Origin: Blumeriella jaapii
Taxonomy: Eukaryota > Ascomycota > Leotiomycetes > Helotiales > Drepanopezizaceae
Direction of reading: 5' to 3'
Assembly (NCBI GenBank): GCA_009599575.1
Contig: VWND01000001.1
Span: 1,922,001-1,986,000 of the forward strand
DNA length: 64,000 nt
Of the stretch, positions 12,401 to 23,300 are shown piece by piece. The notes under the pieces were generated by a model, which saw nothing but the letters and a program-made list of their open reading frames with translations, ran no database searches and had not been told where the DNA came from. Both the position numbers and the translations under genes were made by a program. Each line of letters begins with the position of its first letter. Positions within the stretch are counted from its first letter, which is position 1.

Positions 12401-15400
12401 CATGACCCACAGGTCTGCTGAAGACAGGGTCGGCAGCGCTTGAGAGAATCGAGGTTTCGGACGAATGAAGTCATCCGTGGAAGAAACCAATCGGTCCCAT
12501 GGAGCTGTCTCGGGCCTAGTGGAGCTATACCAGACGGCATCTTCAGATGGCAAGGTAACGCCAGTCCAAAGTTGCGCGGTAGCTCTGGGCAAGACTGCCA
12601 GTGGCTGGATGGGTAGGTCGCTGATCGAAGGTGACGTGGCCGACTCTGGACTTTGTAGGCCCGAATCATCATCATAGTCGAAGATTGCTTGAGCTCTAGC
12701 AGCAGGCAAGAGGCTGTTTCTAGACGGAACTTCTGAGGATCTAAGCAAGGTAGCGATTCTCTGAAGAGTACTCTCATCGAACTCGTCCTCGCTAACCGAG
12801 CAATCCACATCCGAGTGCTCCTCCCCGCTTAACGAATAGTCCATATCTGAATCCTCCTCTTCATCGTCGTCAAAGAACGAGGTGAATTCTGACCGAACGG
12901 GCTCAAATTGTTGAGATTCGACGGTAAACATTGGATCGATGACTGATGGGACTGGGTCTACGGGAAGGACATGTTCGAAACCTAGACGATTAACAGGTTG
13001 ATCAGACGTCTCTCCCCAAGCAAACTGAAAGATACCGAGCATGTCTTCCTTGTTGGGAAGAGGAACAGGGCTTTCGACTTTGTACTGGTCAGCTCGTGGT
13101 GGAAGCGGGGGAAGGGAAAGGCATACTAATATCAGGGAGTAAACTCATTCTCTTGCTCATGCGTTGGGGTCTCATAGTTGTAGGACGAGATTTGAGGCTT
13201 ATTGGGCGAGAAGTCTTCGGTCCCCAGAGGCCAACGGCTGGTCGTCTATAATCCAGCGGTGCGGACTTCGCCCAAAGTTCAGTGCTGAAAATCGGAAGGG
13301 CACGCTCCGAGCGGCGCTGTGCCGGTCTAACACGCTTCGCGGGTGGCTCGGGAGTCACACTCAAAAAGCTTATATTCATCCCGGGCGACATCCAGAGATG
13401 ACCCGTAGCTGCCTTCGGAGGGACAATTGATGGCTGCCAGAGTGTCGCAGCCTCTATGTGGGAGTTTCGAGGTGCTTGGTCCTGCTCCATAGCTTCAACT
13501 TCCGAGTCAGACTCGGAGTCTGTTTCAACCTCGACCGCGGATCCCTCTCTATCGGAAGGCGTCGGGCTCGTCATGGGTGTATTGCCTTTGCTTACAGGGA
13601 GAAAGCTCAAGCTTCGATTAAGCAGATCTGAAGCATTTTCCATGTACTCCATTTGGGCCTCCGCTAAGCGTTGTTGCCACATAGAAGCTCTGGAGCGGTT
13701 GTTTGGGGGAGGTGTAGAGCGGCTACATCTGTATTTCGATCGTATGCCCATGGTGCTTCTTATGCGAGATCTTCTCGAAGACGTTAAGAATGGGGTGTTA
13801 AGGGACCCCAGGGAGGACCCTACGGAGGACATGCGGAACAGGCATTTCTCCGATTCCGCCTGAGTGTAAGGTGATGTAGATGCAGACACTGAATCACTGT
13901 CTAGATTGGTCTGCATTTGTTGCCACTGGTCCTCCTGTTGCTCCATCTCATTCTCAATATTTTCAAGAAGTCTGAATCGACTACTATCTGGAGCCCGTTG
14001 GTTCTCGTCGCTGGGCCCGGGTATCCGCCGTATCAGTGAGTCCACCGATCCTCGGCTTGGTCGTTCCTCAAATCGTTTCAATTGTTCTTGAATATCTGCG
14101 ATCGCTCTCTCGGGGAAATCGGCTGGCGGAGAGGGTTCTGCGTGGCGAACGACGACAGCTGCCTTCTTTTTCGAGCCGTTTAGGAGTAAAGGTTTTGGCG
14201 GTGGCATCTTACGGTTGACCGACCTGCTTCTAGATCTGTCTGAGAAGGTTGGAAGATCGTCGCCAATGCGGCAATGCCATCCATGTTCTTTCTTGGCCGC
14301 GGTATGATCTCTGTCGATGATAGATGAACGTCTTTTATCAGACAGGAACGACTGTCTACTAGCAGCAGAAATTGTCGAGGACGAAGGCCTGTATTCTCCC
14401 CTTGAGTCTAGCATCACTGGCACAACTGCATCATCTTCGCTTAGCTCTTCATATGATATCGGAGACTGGAGGTGCGTGAAATTAGCATTCTCTTTCGCGC
14501 CAGAGAGGCTTGCAGACGGTATGGCAGAGCGGATTGGTACCCAGTAAGTCGTGGAATCGTTGGAAAAGTTCACATCGTCACTGGTAACCTCTGCCTCGTA
14601 TGGCATGCGCTTATCACTCAAGAAAGAATGACGATGAGACGTTGTCACGAGGTCACTTTCGGGGGAAGAAATGAACCGGTTTTCTTCGACTTGATCTCCG
14701 AAAGGAGAGAGATGGACAGTCTCCCGCCTCGGTGACCTGGGTGGAATGCTTGGAGCAATGGATGAAGCAATCGTCAACCGGTCTGACGCTTCCTCAATTC
14801 GATCTTGGAAATCGTTCACTCCTAGCACTATCAGGGCTTCAGGGAGGATTATAGATGGAATGCGAGGAAGTGACGGTACTGATGACGTGCGACGGCGAGT
14901 CATGTCCGCTCCGGACGGAGTTGGGAAAAGAAAGTCGATCTTTTCACCAATAGTCATGCTCTCAGCCTCATCGGGCAGGATTTTCTTCGGGTAGGCTGTA
15001 AGCGGTAGCGCTGGTAACGGCGACAGCTGAGTAGGGCTTCCAGGCAAAGACTTGAGAGAGGGTCGTCCTAACGTAGTAGAGGCAGACTTGCTACGTATGT
15101 GTCTCGGAGAAGGTCTACTGAGGAACCAGGTACGATCGGAGCCTTTAGTGTCTCTCTTGTATGGCCGTGGGCGGTGGATGATGGAGTCAGTGTGTTTGCG
15201 AGAGCCCGTGGTGATGAAGAATGACGATTGATCCATGATCTTGGACTGCGGAGTAGATGGGTATGCTCCTGGCGCTTCGGTTTCGATCTTCTTTACCATG
15301 TCAGGGTTGTCGTAGACAATGTCGTTAATGAGCATAACGGTCTGCGGTGTTGGAACGTTTACCCTATGATGCACTGTCATTCTCCCGGCTTGAGCATTTG

Positions 15401-17230
15401 AGGGTAGCCAATTGGTGTTTTTCTTCTGTATGGTGGGCCTATGCGTGTTGATATCGAAACTTTGGCCAATGTTCTTCGTTTGTACTGGCGATCTTCGGTG
15501 AACCTCCTCGCGACCCGGAGAAAACGACGACGAAGTCGCTGTACCATCCGTAGCACTCTTGGAAATGCCAACAGATGAAACGCCGGGAACGATCGAAATT
15601 GGTTCCATCTGCTCCGTTCGATCACTAGGTCTTTCCTTCTGCTCCACGTTAGTTCCTTTGCTCGGAACGTTTCGTGTTGACAATCGAGGCGGATGAGGCG
15701 CCGGCCTGCTAGCTACCAGTTTCGATATCGCAAAAGCCTCGTCTCGTCGTTCTTGTTCTATACTCGCCGCGGTTCCAAGGTCAACAGTTGACACACTCGC
15801 CGATGATTGAGAAAAAGTACTTGGGCTTAGCACTGGCTGCGATATGCCCAGGCTTCTAACTCTAACTTTATCTGCAGACTTGGACCAGTTGAACATGGAT
15901 CGTTTGGGAGCAGGTGATGATGAACTCTGAAGGGATTTAGGCGTAGTCTGAAATCGTTCTGGGGAATTTGATCTGATCTGAGGTGCCAACGATCCATGGC
16001 AAACGCTTTGTAGACTAGTAGTTGTTGAGGGAAAGACTCCACTCGATCCACGGTATTTGTGACTAGACCTTTCTGAAGGAGTGCTCGTCTCTCGAACATT
16101 TCCCTCGTTTCTAAGCTCCGTATGTCCTGTCGTATCCCTGCGAGAGGTACCCTGGAATGGCTCCAGCGAGGGAGTTGAGGCTGCACAGGGATTGACAACG
16201 AATAGGTTTCCGTTGCTTGTAATTCGCTGGTTAGATACTGGCGACCCGTTGCTACCAGAATTCTCCTGGAATAATTCTCGAGATGGAGGCATAGAATCCA
16301 CGAAAGGTGATCTCGCCTCGGGAGTAATCGAATTCACCTCGTGTGCCACTAGCAATCGTCCAGAGAACTTGGCCACAATACCTGAACAATATGAGCATTT
16401 GCTCACACTTCCAGGACTAATACTAACCAATGAGAAGCAAAAGTCCGTGTGCTGGTAGTGCGGTCCGTAATATGAGTATCATCGCAGGCAATCCAAGTAT
16501 CTTCGGTATGCTAGCCTGTAAAATCGGCTCAGCATTTTGCAACGGGCCAGATTACGCTACTTACCCCAGTCCATACACCCAATCCAAGGACACAGAATAT
16601 CAAGGATCTAATCTGCTCCTGCTTCAGATCTGATTGCTTGTTAGTGGTGTCCTGAGCGTTCCTCAACGAGAGCGCCCGGGTCAACAAGACACCAAATATG
16701 ATCACGTCCAGAACGATCACCACGATAGGAACCGCTATGATGGACGTCTGCGCGACACAGACCGGTGCAAATTGGGGCTTCATGAATCCCACGAACACCA
16801 TGCCTCCGACCAGCCTGAGAAACAGAATTCCTTGGAGTATCAATCGTCCCGCGGTGATCTTTGCTCCACTGCCTGCGGACCACAACAAGAATTGCTCAAT
16901 CCCGCTCCTCGCCAGCTGGTCGAAAACGGCCGATACGACGATGGTCAATTGGCAGGTGCTCGCTGTTTCTGCCGTCAGGAGGTTGAAGAATTCGACTTGG
17001 GCCCACAGAGCTGCAAATAATAGAAAGAGGATGAGGACCAGCCTCCGGCCGTCCTTGAAAAGAGTCGAATCATGACCTTTGGAGTATCGATAGCAAGCAC
17101 CGGCGGCGGCGTGCAGGAGAAAGCCACTACAGTAGCGATTAGCGCAAGTGACCAAATGACTGATATCTGCAGAGGAAACCAACAAAGAGAATGCCGCCCA
17201 AAGGGTTTGGACCGCATCAGTCACGGCCAT
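9437..17230 (-). CDS. Giant multi-pass membrane protein with Ser-rich, W-motif repeat tail
   Basis: I assemble four exons: 16565-17230, 16428-16515, 13127-16381 and 9437-13077. Introns of 49, 46 and 49 bp have consensus donors, and the coding total is exactly 2,550 codons. The first two exons hold five to seven hydrophobic segments (for example LVLILFLLFAALWAQVEFF and SIIAVPIVVIVLDVIIFG). After a last hydrophobic stretch (ILILRTALPAHGLLLLIG), about 2,300 residues are polar, rich in Ser/Pro/Thr, and probably cytosolic and disordered. The second half carries four repeats of about 85 residues (9720-10786), many LW or MW dipeptides, and three W-x(2-3)-AL-x-EAI-like helices. Further 5' exons may exist between 17230 and 17640; a candidate N-terminal peptide starts MAMRQRGSISVSQT at 17570. 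I do not recognise the family. The architecture suggests a membrane-anchored scaffold, which is inference. Confidence 0.72.
9720..10786 (-). repeat. Four tandem ~85-residue coding repeats in giant protein
   Basis: Each unit reads roughly WTPRxL...ENxxLWxAxxxPxxSxPDxFAxxxxxxVKxAP, then LxSxELFxxGS and ExxxHWLxETS. Unit 1 starts near 10786, unit 2 near 10495, unit 3 near 10235 and unit 4 near 9970. Units 1 and 2 are the closest (SRVKVAP, KHWLQETSVQ shared). Unit 4 is the most diverged. Confidence 0.8.
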
Positions 17231-17856
17231 ACCGGCGGGGAACTAAGGACAAAATGAAGAAAATTAAGTGGAAAGGCCAATCTATGGCAAGGTCTGCAAG
17301 AAATGAAGGTCCCGGAATAGCACCATGGTCGTCGACTGCTGAACACCGGCGACAACAATCGATGATTGCTGCGTGAGGCCAGGAAGTGTAGGTGGGTAGT
17401 GAAAAAGCACAAGATAGATTGGGTGGCATACTCTTCTCAGGCCGGCCGAGATGCAGCTCGTCTTCTGAGCACAGGGATTTTCCATTGGTGATCTGTACAA
17501 CGTTCATCGTGAAAACACTCTGGAACGGCGTCTGCGACACCGAGATGCTGCCGCGCTGCCGCATCGCCACATTGGCAGGCTGTCGGTCTCGGAAGGGCTG
17601 TCGGGTGGGCGCGAAGAGGAGGAGGAGCTCCTGTTTCGACCGAGACTGCTCGGGTTTCGAGTTTTGAGTAGGAGCCTCGAGTCTGCTGACACGAGCAGCA
17701 GAGGGTACTGTGAGTTACTGAATAGCAGAGCCACGGCCTTAAATGCTCGGCGCCACGTACATAAACCGTATCGCAAGCACACTTGGAGTGTTGTTGTTGG
17801 CAGATGATGGGAGTGGTGAAGGTCTTGCTCGCAATGAACTGTGTGAATGTACTGTA
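17231..17856 (-). other. Unresolved 5' region of the giant membrane protein gene
   Basis: Overlapping minus-strand frames cover this stretch. The frame 17282-17570 has plausible coding segments (MNVVQITNGKSLCSEDELHLGRPE and STTMVLFRDLHFLQTLP) that could be upstream exons of the gene starting at 17230. I could not find a set of splice sites that settles it. The transposon lies immediately beyond, at 17857. Confidence 0.35.
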
Positions 17857-17940
17857 ATAGTGGGCTGCCTTCCCACATTTATTCTGCGGGCACTCGAATA
17901 ATGTGGGGGAAAGCAAGTGTCCCACTGCATCCAAGTGTCC
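17857..17940. repeat. Left terminal inverted repeat, 84 bp
   Basis: It matches the reverse complement of 20237-20320 base for base. It contains an internal imperfect palindrome (TTCCCACATTTATTC paired with GAATAATGTGGGGGAA) and two AAGTGTCC copies near the inner end, which may be transposase binding sites. Confidence 0.95.
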
Positions 17941-18103
17941 TATTTCAGTCTGTCATTTTCTGCTATCGCAATTTGTATGTAAACACCATCAACGCCAGAT
18001 ATTCAATTATGCTAAATTAAAAAGGGATAAAATCAGCCTGCATGCGAATAGAATCTATAGAACTCCTATCAGATTCTACGTCGGAACTCCCACTTTCAAT
18101 TAA

Positions 18104-20130
18104 TTAAAGGTGATTTAAATCGTCTTTGTACGAATTTCCAGTCCGAATTACTACTCTTTCGCCACTTTCAGAAAGCTTATTTAATTCACCCAGCTCTGCT
18201 TGCAATTGTAGTATAATATGCAGTAATTCGGAGTAGCCTTCTTGTTCAGTAAGAAGCTGCTCGATTGTTGTAGGAGTTTTATCGGGTTCGCGTTCCATTA
18301 TATGATTTTCGGCCGAAAGAAAATGAACTTCGCCATTTTTTGTATAATCTCGAATTCGATTTTTTTTCGTTTTATTGCTTTTACGAGCTTGGATTCCGAG
18401 ATTCGTAAGCTGTTTTTTTTGCTTATTACAAGCTTGAGTAAAAGCTTTTTCGGCCTTTCGTAAAGCTAGCGTTTTTTCTGCTGCTTCTCGAATTTTAATT
18501 TTTTCTTTAAGATCGCGAACCGAAGCAGAGGAGCCTCCTTTGTGAATACTCCGCCGTGATGTGTTTTTGCGTTTCGAGCTTTCTATAGCTTTTTGTTGTA
18601 AAAATATATTTTGCATTGCAATCAATTGAGCTTTTTGTAATTCTATCGATGCAGTATTCATAGTTTTTTTGAAAACAGCTTTCGTATCGTTTGAAAACAG
18701 TGTAAGATCTCTGTTTTTAAATGAATTCAGGGCTGTAAACGTTGACCATAGTTCGGCTTTGTTAAAACGGTTTTTGAAGGCAGAATTGGGAGATTCATTT
18801 CGTTTTCTTCTTCTTCTGATTGATCCAGGAACCTCTTTTTGCCTTTATAACTGCGTATTTTCTTTAATCCGGCTTTGCACGAAACAGGCCATATGCCAGA
18901 GGTTCTTCAAACGTCGCGTATTGTATGTTATTGCATAGCGTTTTGACGAATTTGCTTTAAATCCCGAAAGAAAGAAGTAATCGTATATTCAAAATCGAGG
19001 CTTCGCATAGCCGATTGTATAGCAGAAGCGTGGTAGTGTTTCCAAGGGCGAAATACACCGACGTTTAAAGGTTGAAGAGCGTGTGTAAAGTGGCTAGGAA
19101 ACCAAAAACAGTATATATAAGCTTCTTTTAGCTTTAATACGAATAAATCGTATCTATGCGATTCGTGGCCGTCTAATAGAAGCAATTTCCACGTTTTATC
19201 TGGTCTAGAGTATATATAAGCAATCAAATGATCGGCGTAGCGTAAGATAATTTCGTTGTTGATATAACTAGTAAGAGAGCAATCTAATTGCTCGTTTCCT
19301 ACTAATTCGTCTCGAATCCAATTGGCCATAATTTTCGTTCCAGGAATAATAATATACGGCGGCAAAGTCTTTTTCCCGTCTCCTCGAATAGTTTCGATTA
19401 TTGTAAGCGATTTGCGATTATTAGGGAAGCTTGTATACATTTTTTTGACCGCAATAGGAACGATTATATGTCCCCCCCCGGAGGGCAGCCAATCCGAGCG
19501 CCAGATTCGTTTATATTAAATATTTTTTTCGGCGAATCGATATTATAACGCGTTATATTTTTTTCTAGCTGAATAAACCAAGCTTGTATATCTTTTTCGG
19601 TATGCGAATCGAGGCGTATGCGTTTAATCGGCTTTGTGCGAATAGTATAAAGGTCGGGGTTGTTTTTCAGCCAATTGCGAAATCAGCGTAAGGAAACCGA
19701 AAAAAAAGAAGGTGTTTGCGCTTATAATAATATTAGAATAGCTATAGCTTGTATTTAATAACTTACAAATCGTAAATAATTAACTGCATAAAGAATCATA
19801 GTACTAGTTGCGCTTATTCCGAGCTCCCATTGCTCGTAGCAATATTGACGAATAGCTTCTTTTTGCTCTGGAAGCAACGCTTTATTATGGCCACCATGCC
19901 CGTTATAATAGCCTTGCGAGTTCTTTTTTTTTGTATTCAGTCTATAAACTGATTTGCGCAATGATTCTTTTTTCACGCCGAAAATACGCGCTGCAGTAAT
20001 AGCAGAAGTAATTCGGCTTTCTTCTTCTTCTAAATCGTCGGTTTGGCCAAATAACAGCCAGGCTTGCGCGTTTCCGAATGCGATATCGTATGCAGTCTTA
20101 GTAGCATAAGGGCCGAAATAGTTAGACGTT
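18104..20130 (-). pseudogene. Broken pogo/Fot1-type transposase
   Basis: Recognisable blocks in order are a helix-turn-helix/CENP-B-like N-terminus (TSAITAARIFGVKKESLRKSV, GGHNKALLPEQKEAI), a DDE_1 core (LLLDGHESHRYDLFVL, then FPSHFTHALQPLNVGVF, WKHYH), a SGIWPVS element, and a Lys-rich C-terminus ending at 18104. A 47-bp intron with a GTAAGT donor lies near 19720-19770. The frame is broken four times: TGA at 19683-19685, a G8 run at 19472-19479 that is out of frame, TAA at 18928-18930 and TGA at 18907-18909. At least one stop fits a C-to-T change at CpA (CAA to TAA), compatible with repeat-induced point mutation. No active enzyme is expected from this copy. The start is not fixed. Confidence 0.9.
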
Positions 20131-20236
20131 ATTTTGAAGGATCCGAATATGGATGGTGAGAATTTTTAGATAGTAGAAGTGTATGAATTGTACGCGTTTA
20201 CAGTGCAAAATTCTCGTTTTTGCTATCTGAGATGGG

Positions 20237-20320
20237 GGACACTTGGATGCAGTGGGACACTTGCTTTCCCCCACATTATTCGAGTGCCCGCAGAATAAAT
20301 GTGGGAAGGCAGCCCACTAT
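20237..20320. repeat. Right terminal inverted repeat, 84 bp
   Basis: Perfect inverted copy of 17857-17940, followed by the TA target duplication at 20321-20322. Confidence 0.95.
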
Positions 20321-20322
20321 TA

Positions 20323-23300
20323 GGTACTGTATCTATCTGAGCTCACACGATCATGCTTAGTAAGCCGTGTCAGTGGTCACCGGCGAAACGTGGGATTGGC
20401 CACTTCTGTTTACTTTTCGCTTTGCACAGTGTGTTGAGGCTCTTTGTTGTATCCAGTCTTCTTCTATCTCGGTGTGCAGGATATTCACGGTTTTCGAACC
20501 CGGATTTCCAATCGGTATGTTTTCACAACCAGAGACGCATTCCACCCAGCGTGACACCCGAAGAATCAGATATATCTGCGCATCCTCGGAAAGGACGGGA
20601 GTGGGTGGATGCACAACATATTTGACGAAGCAGTTGCATGGGGGGATGATTGATCTTCGATATCACTCGTCTCGGGGAAATGCCATTGTCCCGTTGTCCG
20701 CCTCGGATTGCGGGCCTCGACCTCGATGACCTGGATTTCCTCTCCTCGCACGCCTGCGGCGATAACATCGATTGACGTGAGTATGGTAGCGCAGCACCAG
20801 GTCGATATGAGCTTGCTTTGGAATCTGGCTATGTCCAACCTACAGTACACAGCTGAGTTTTCCCTGCTCGAACAGATAATGTGCTTAATAGAAAATACTA
20901 CTGCATTTAAAAATAATTGTGTCTCCCCCCCCCCCCCCCCCCCAAATTAATTACCAACAACCGTCACTCACAAGCCAACTCGACACCAAATCCTTTTCCT
21001 ACACACGGTCAAATATAGGTTGAAGAAATGCGCAATCTCCAAAGCCCCTAAATCTCATCTTCACGAATCTACTCGTCCCTATGCGACAAATCAACTATCA
21101 CGGTATCGAATGCAACAGGTCAGGGACGTAGAGTCCCTTCTTTATAACAGGTTGGCTCCCACGGGCTCGAGGGCCAATGGTTTTCAGCTTATTTACCAAG
21201 TCTCATATAGATGGGCATGTAGAGCTCGTCGCTGTTACTTAAGTTCCTTTTGTTTCTACTCTTTTAATTTCCGTCTCGATCTTGTACCTACCAGGCTCAG
21301 CCTCAAGTTAGGTACATACAGTGCAACCCAAGTATATCCACCGCAGAACCGTACAGTACCATCAACAGCAAGTTCAACAAGAAATAAAATCTACCTACCT
21401 TCCCGTATCACATTCCATATCTCCATCCCACACAAGACCCGAAAAAAACGTGCTTCAGTCCTGGGAAACGTATCTGCCTCCCTCCCTATTTATTTCTCGC
21501 CAAGGAGCTCTCCAGTAAGTCATCGCTCTGTATCCAGGCTGACTTGCAATCACACACCCCGATACCTACAGTAGGTACATCGTTCAGCCATGTTTCTCTC
21601 CAGGCCATGTTCTTGCACGTCGCGATCCGACACCACGTCTTTTCTCAGATAGGCACAGGCAGATACGAGCAGTGACAGGACACCGCCACCTCGCTGGCCT
21701 ATATTTGAAAGTTGGTACCACACACATGACGAGTGCTGAGAATCCAGGTACCAAGGTTGTTGACATGACATGAAAGCCCTTATTCCTTTCACACCCGTTA
21801 TGCATACCATCAACACCTACAGTATGTACAGTCCTGTACAGTACCACCTCCCACGTCACAAGACTAGAATGGACAAGTTCCTCTCGACGAACTGTACACA
21901 GTACTGTACATTTTGCAGTGCTTAGGTAAGCAGTACATACACAGTACAGTACTGTACATACATACTCTCCCTGTGATAAACACGCTCGCTAACACCTGCC
22001 AACTCCGTACCTACATACTGCACAGTACATAGCTCCTGATTCTGTAAGTAGGCTAACATTGTGCTCCAAACCCCGATGCGGCGACACTTACAGTATACAC
22101 AAAAAGAAAAAAGCGATCCTTAAGTTTTTGGGTAATAGTCTGACAAAATCACTTACTCGGCGCCGCGGCTCTGGCGCTTTGCCTGCCCGTGCTTGACGAA
22201 TGGTGATCATCCCAAGGCATTCGGTCCGTAGAGCAGCTGCTTTTTCTGTGCGCCCCTCGTTGGTTCGACGTTTGATAGTACCGTACAGTACGGAAGTAGT
22301 TGTATTGTACAGTACAGTACAGTACCAGTACCGTACATAGTCATAATTTTCGTCTTGGCGGATGTACGCCGGTACCTAGCCACGCTGCTTCCCAAGGACC
22401 TCCCAGGGGAGGGGGTACGAAGACGTGCCAAGTGGAAGATTCTTCAATACCTCAGGTCCGCACTACACGTATCCAGAGAGTCGAAACCACGGTTGGGGAG
22501 AAGCTCTTCGAATTCGTGTGTCCCGGGTCTCCGAACCCGCGGAAGCGGGGAGATACTGTACTGTACTGTGGTACTGTGTGTAGTATGGTGTATCATAGTG
22601 CTATCCGCCCCCTCGACAAACCATCACGCCCACTTCCAATTGATCATGTTTCACCTTTGCTTCGCTGCAATTGTCCAATTCTTGCATGCGAACGCGCTGA
22701 GCTCGAAAAGGCGACCGTGACATGCTTTTAGTATGCTAAGGGGGGGGGGGGGGGAGAAGTAGAACTGCTATGTAGGTATGTACTGTACTGAGTATGTACA
22801 TAAGGTAGGTATTTATAGTATTTACAGTACAGAGTGCGTCGTAAGAATCGAGAACAGAATCGCTCATGCTTGTGCATTACATAATTCGCTACCTTTCCGC
22901 GTTTCAGAAACCTAAGTAAGGTACCTAGGTAGTCTTTACTGTATGTACACTAGTACTGTACAGTATGTGGTGCAAAAAGTCATTGCGCCTCCCTTGGCAG
23001 CCAAGATGTACTGTACTGTGTACTGTATTTCCTCGATCCATAAAGGCACTGTCCACTGTACAGTACATCTCTGTACAGTACATATGTACTGTACATACCT
23101 GGCCGCTTTCTCAACGCGGCCGCTTTTTAAACGCACATTGTATTTTTAAGGTTATCTGAAATGCCTCGAGTCGACATATCCTTTCTTACACTAGCGTGTG
23201 TCAAGGCTCGGAGTGAATTGTGGGCGTCGGTCTGCTCTTCGCGACCGTCGGGAAAAACGCTTGTGTTTTCTCGCCCGACGAGTCGGTCCCCGGGGGATGG

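Larger units (their letters stand above)
17857..20320 (-). mobile_element. Tc1/mariner-type DNA transposon, pogo/Fot1-like, 2,464 bp
   Basis: The element starts ATAGTGGG at 17857 and ends CCCACTAT at 20320, flanked on both sides by TA (17855-17856 and 20321-20322), the target duplication of the Tc1/mariner superfamily. The terminal inverted repeats are 84 bp each and I find no mismatch between them. The interior is markedly AT-rich compared with the flanks and encodes a transposase on the minus strand with DDE_1-type motifs. It sits just 5' of the giant membrane protein gene. Confidence 0.95.

Noticed and set aside
17437..17934. 165-residue minus-strand frame crossing the transposon end
   Set aside because: It reads through the left inverted repeat and host DNA, so it cannot be an old gene. 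It lacks domain features.
20367..21574. Plus-strand frames of 120 and 184 residues next to the transposon
   Set aside because: Overlapped by frames on the other strand, with no motif, codon pattern or splice structure.
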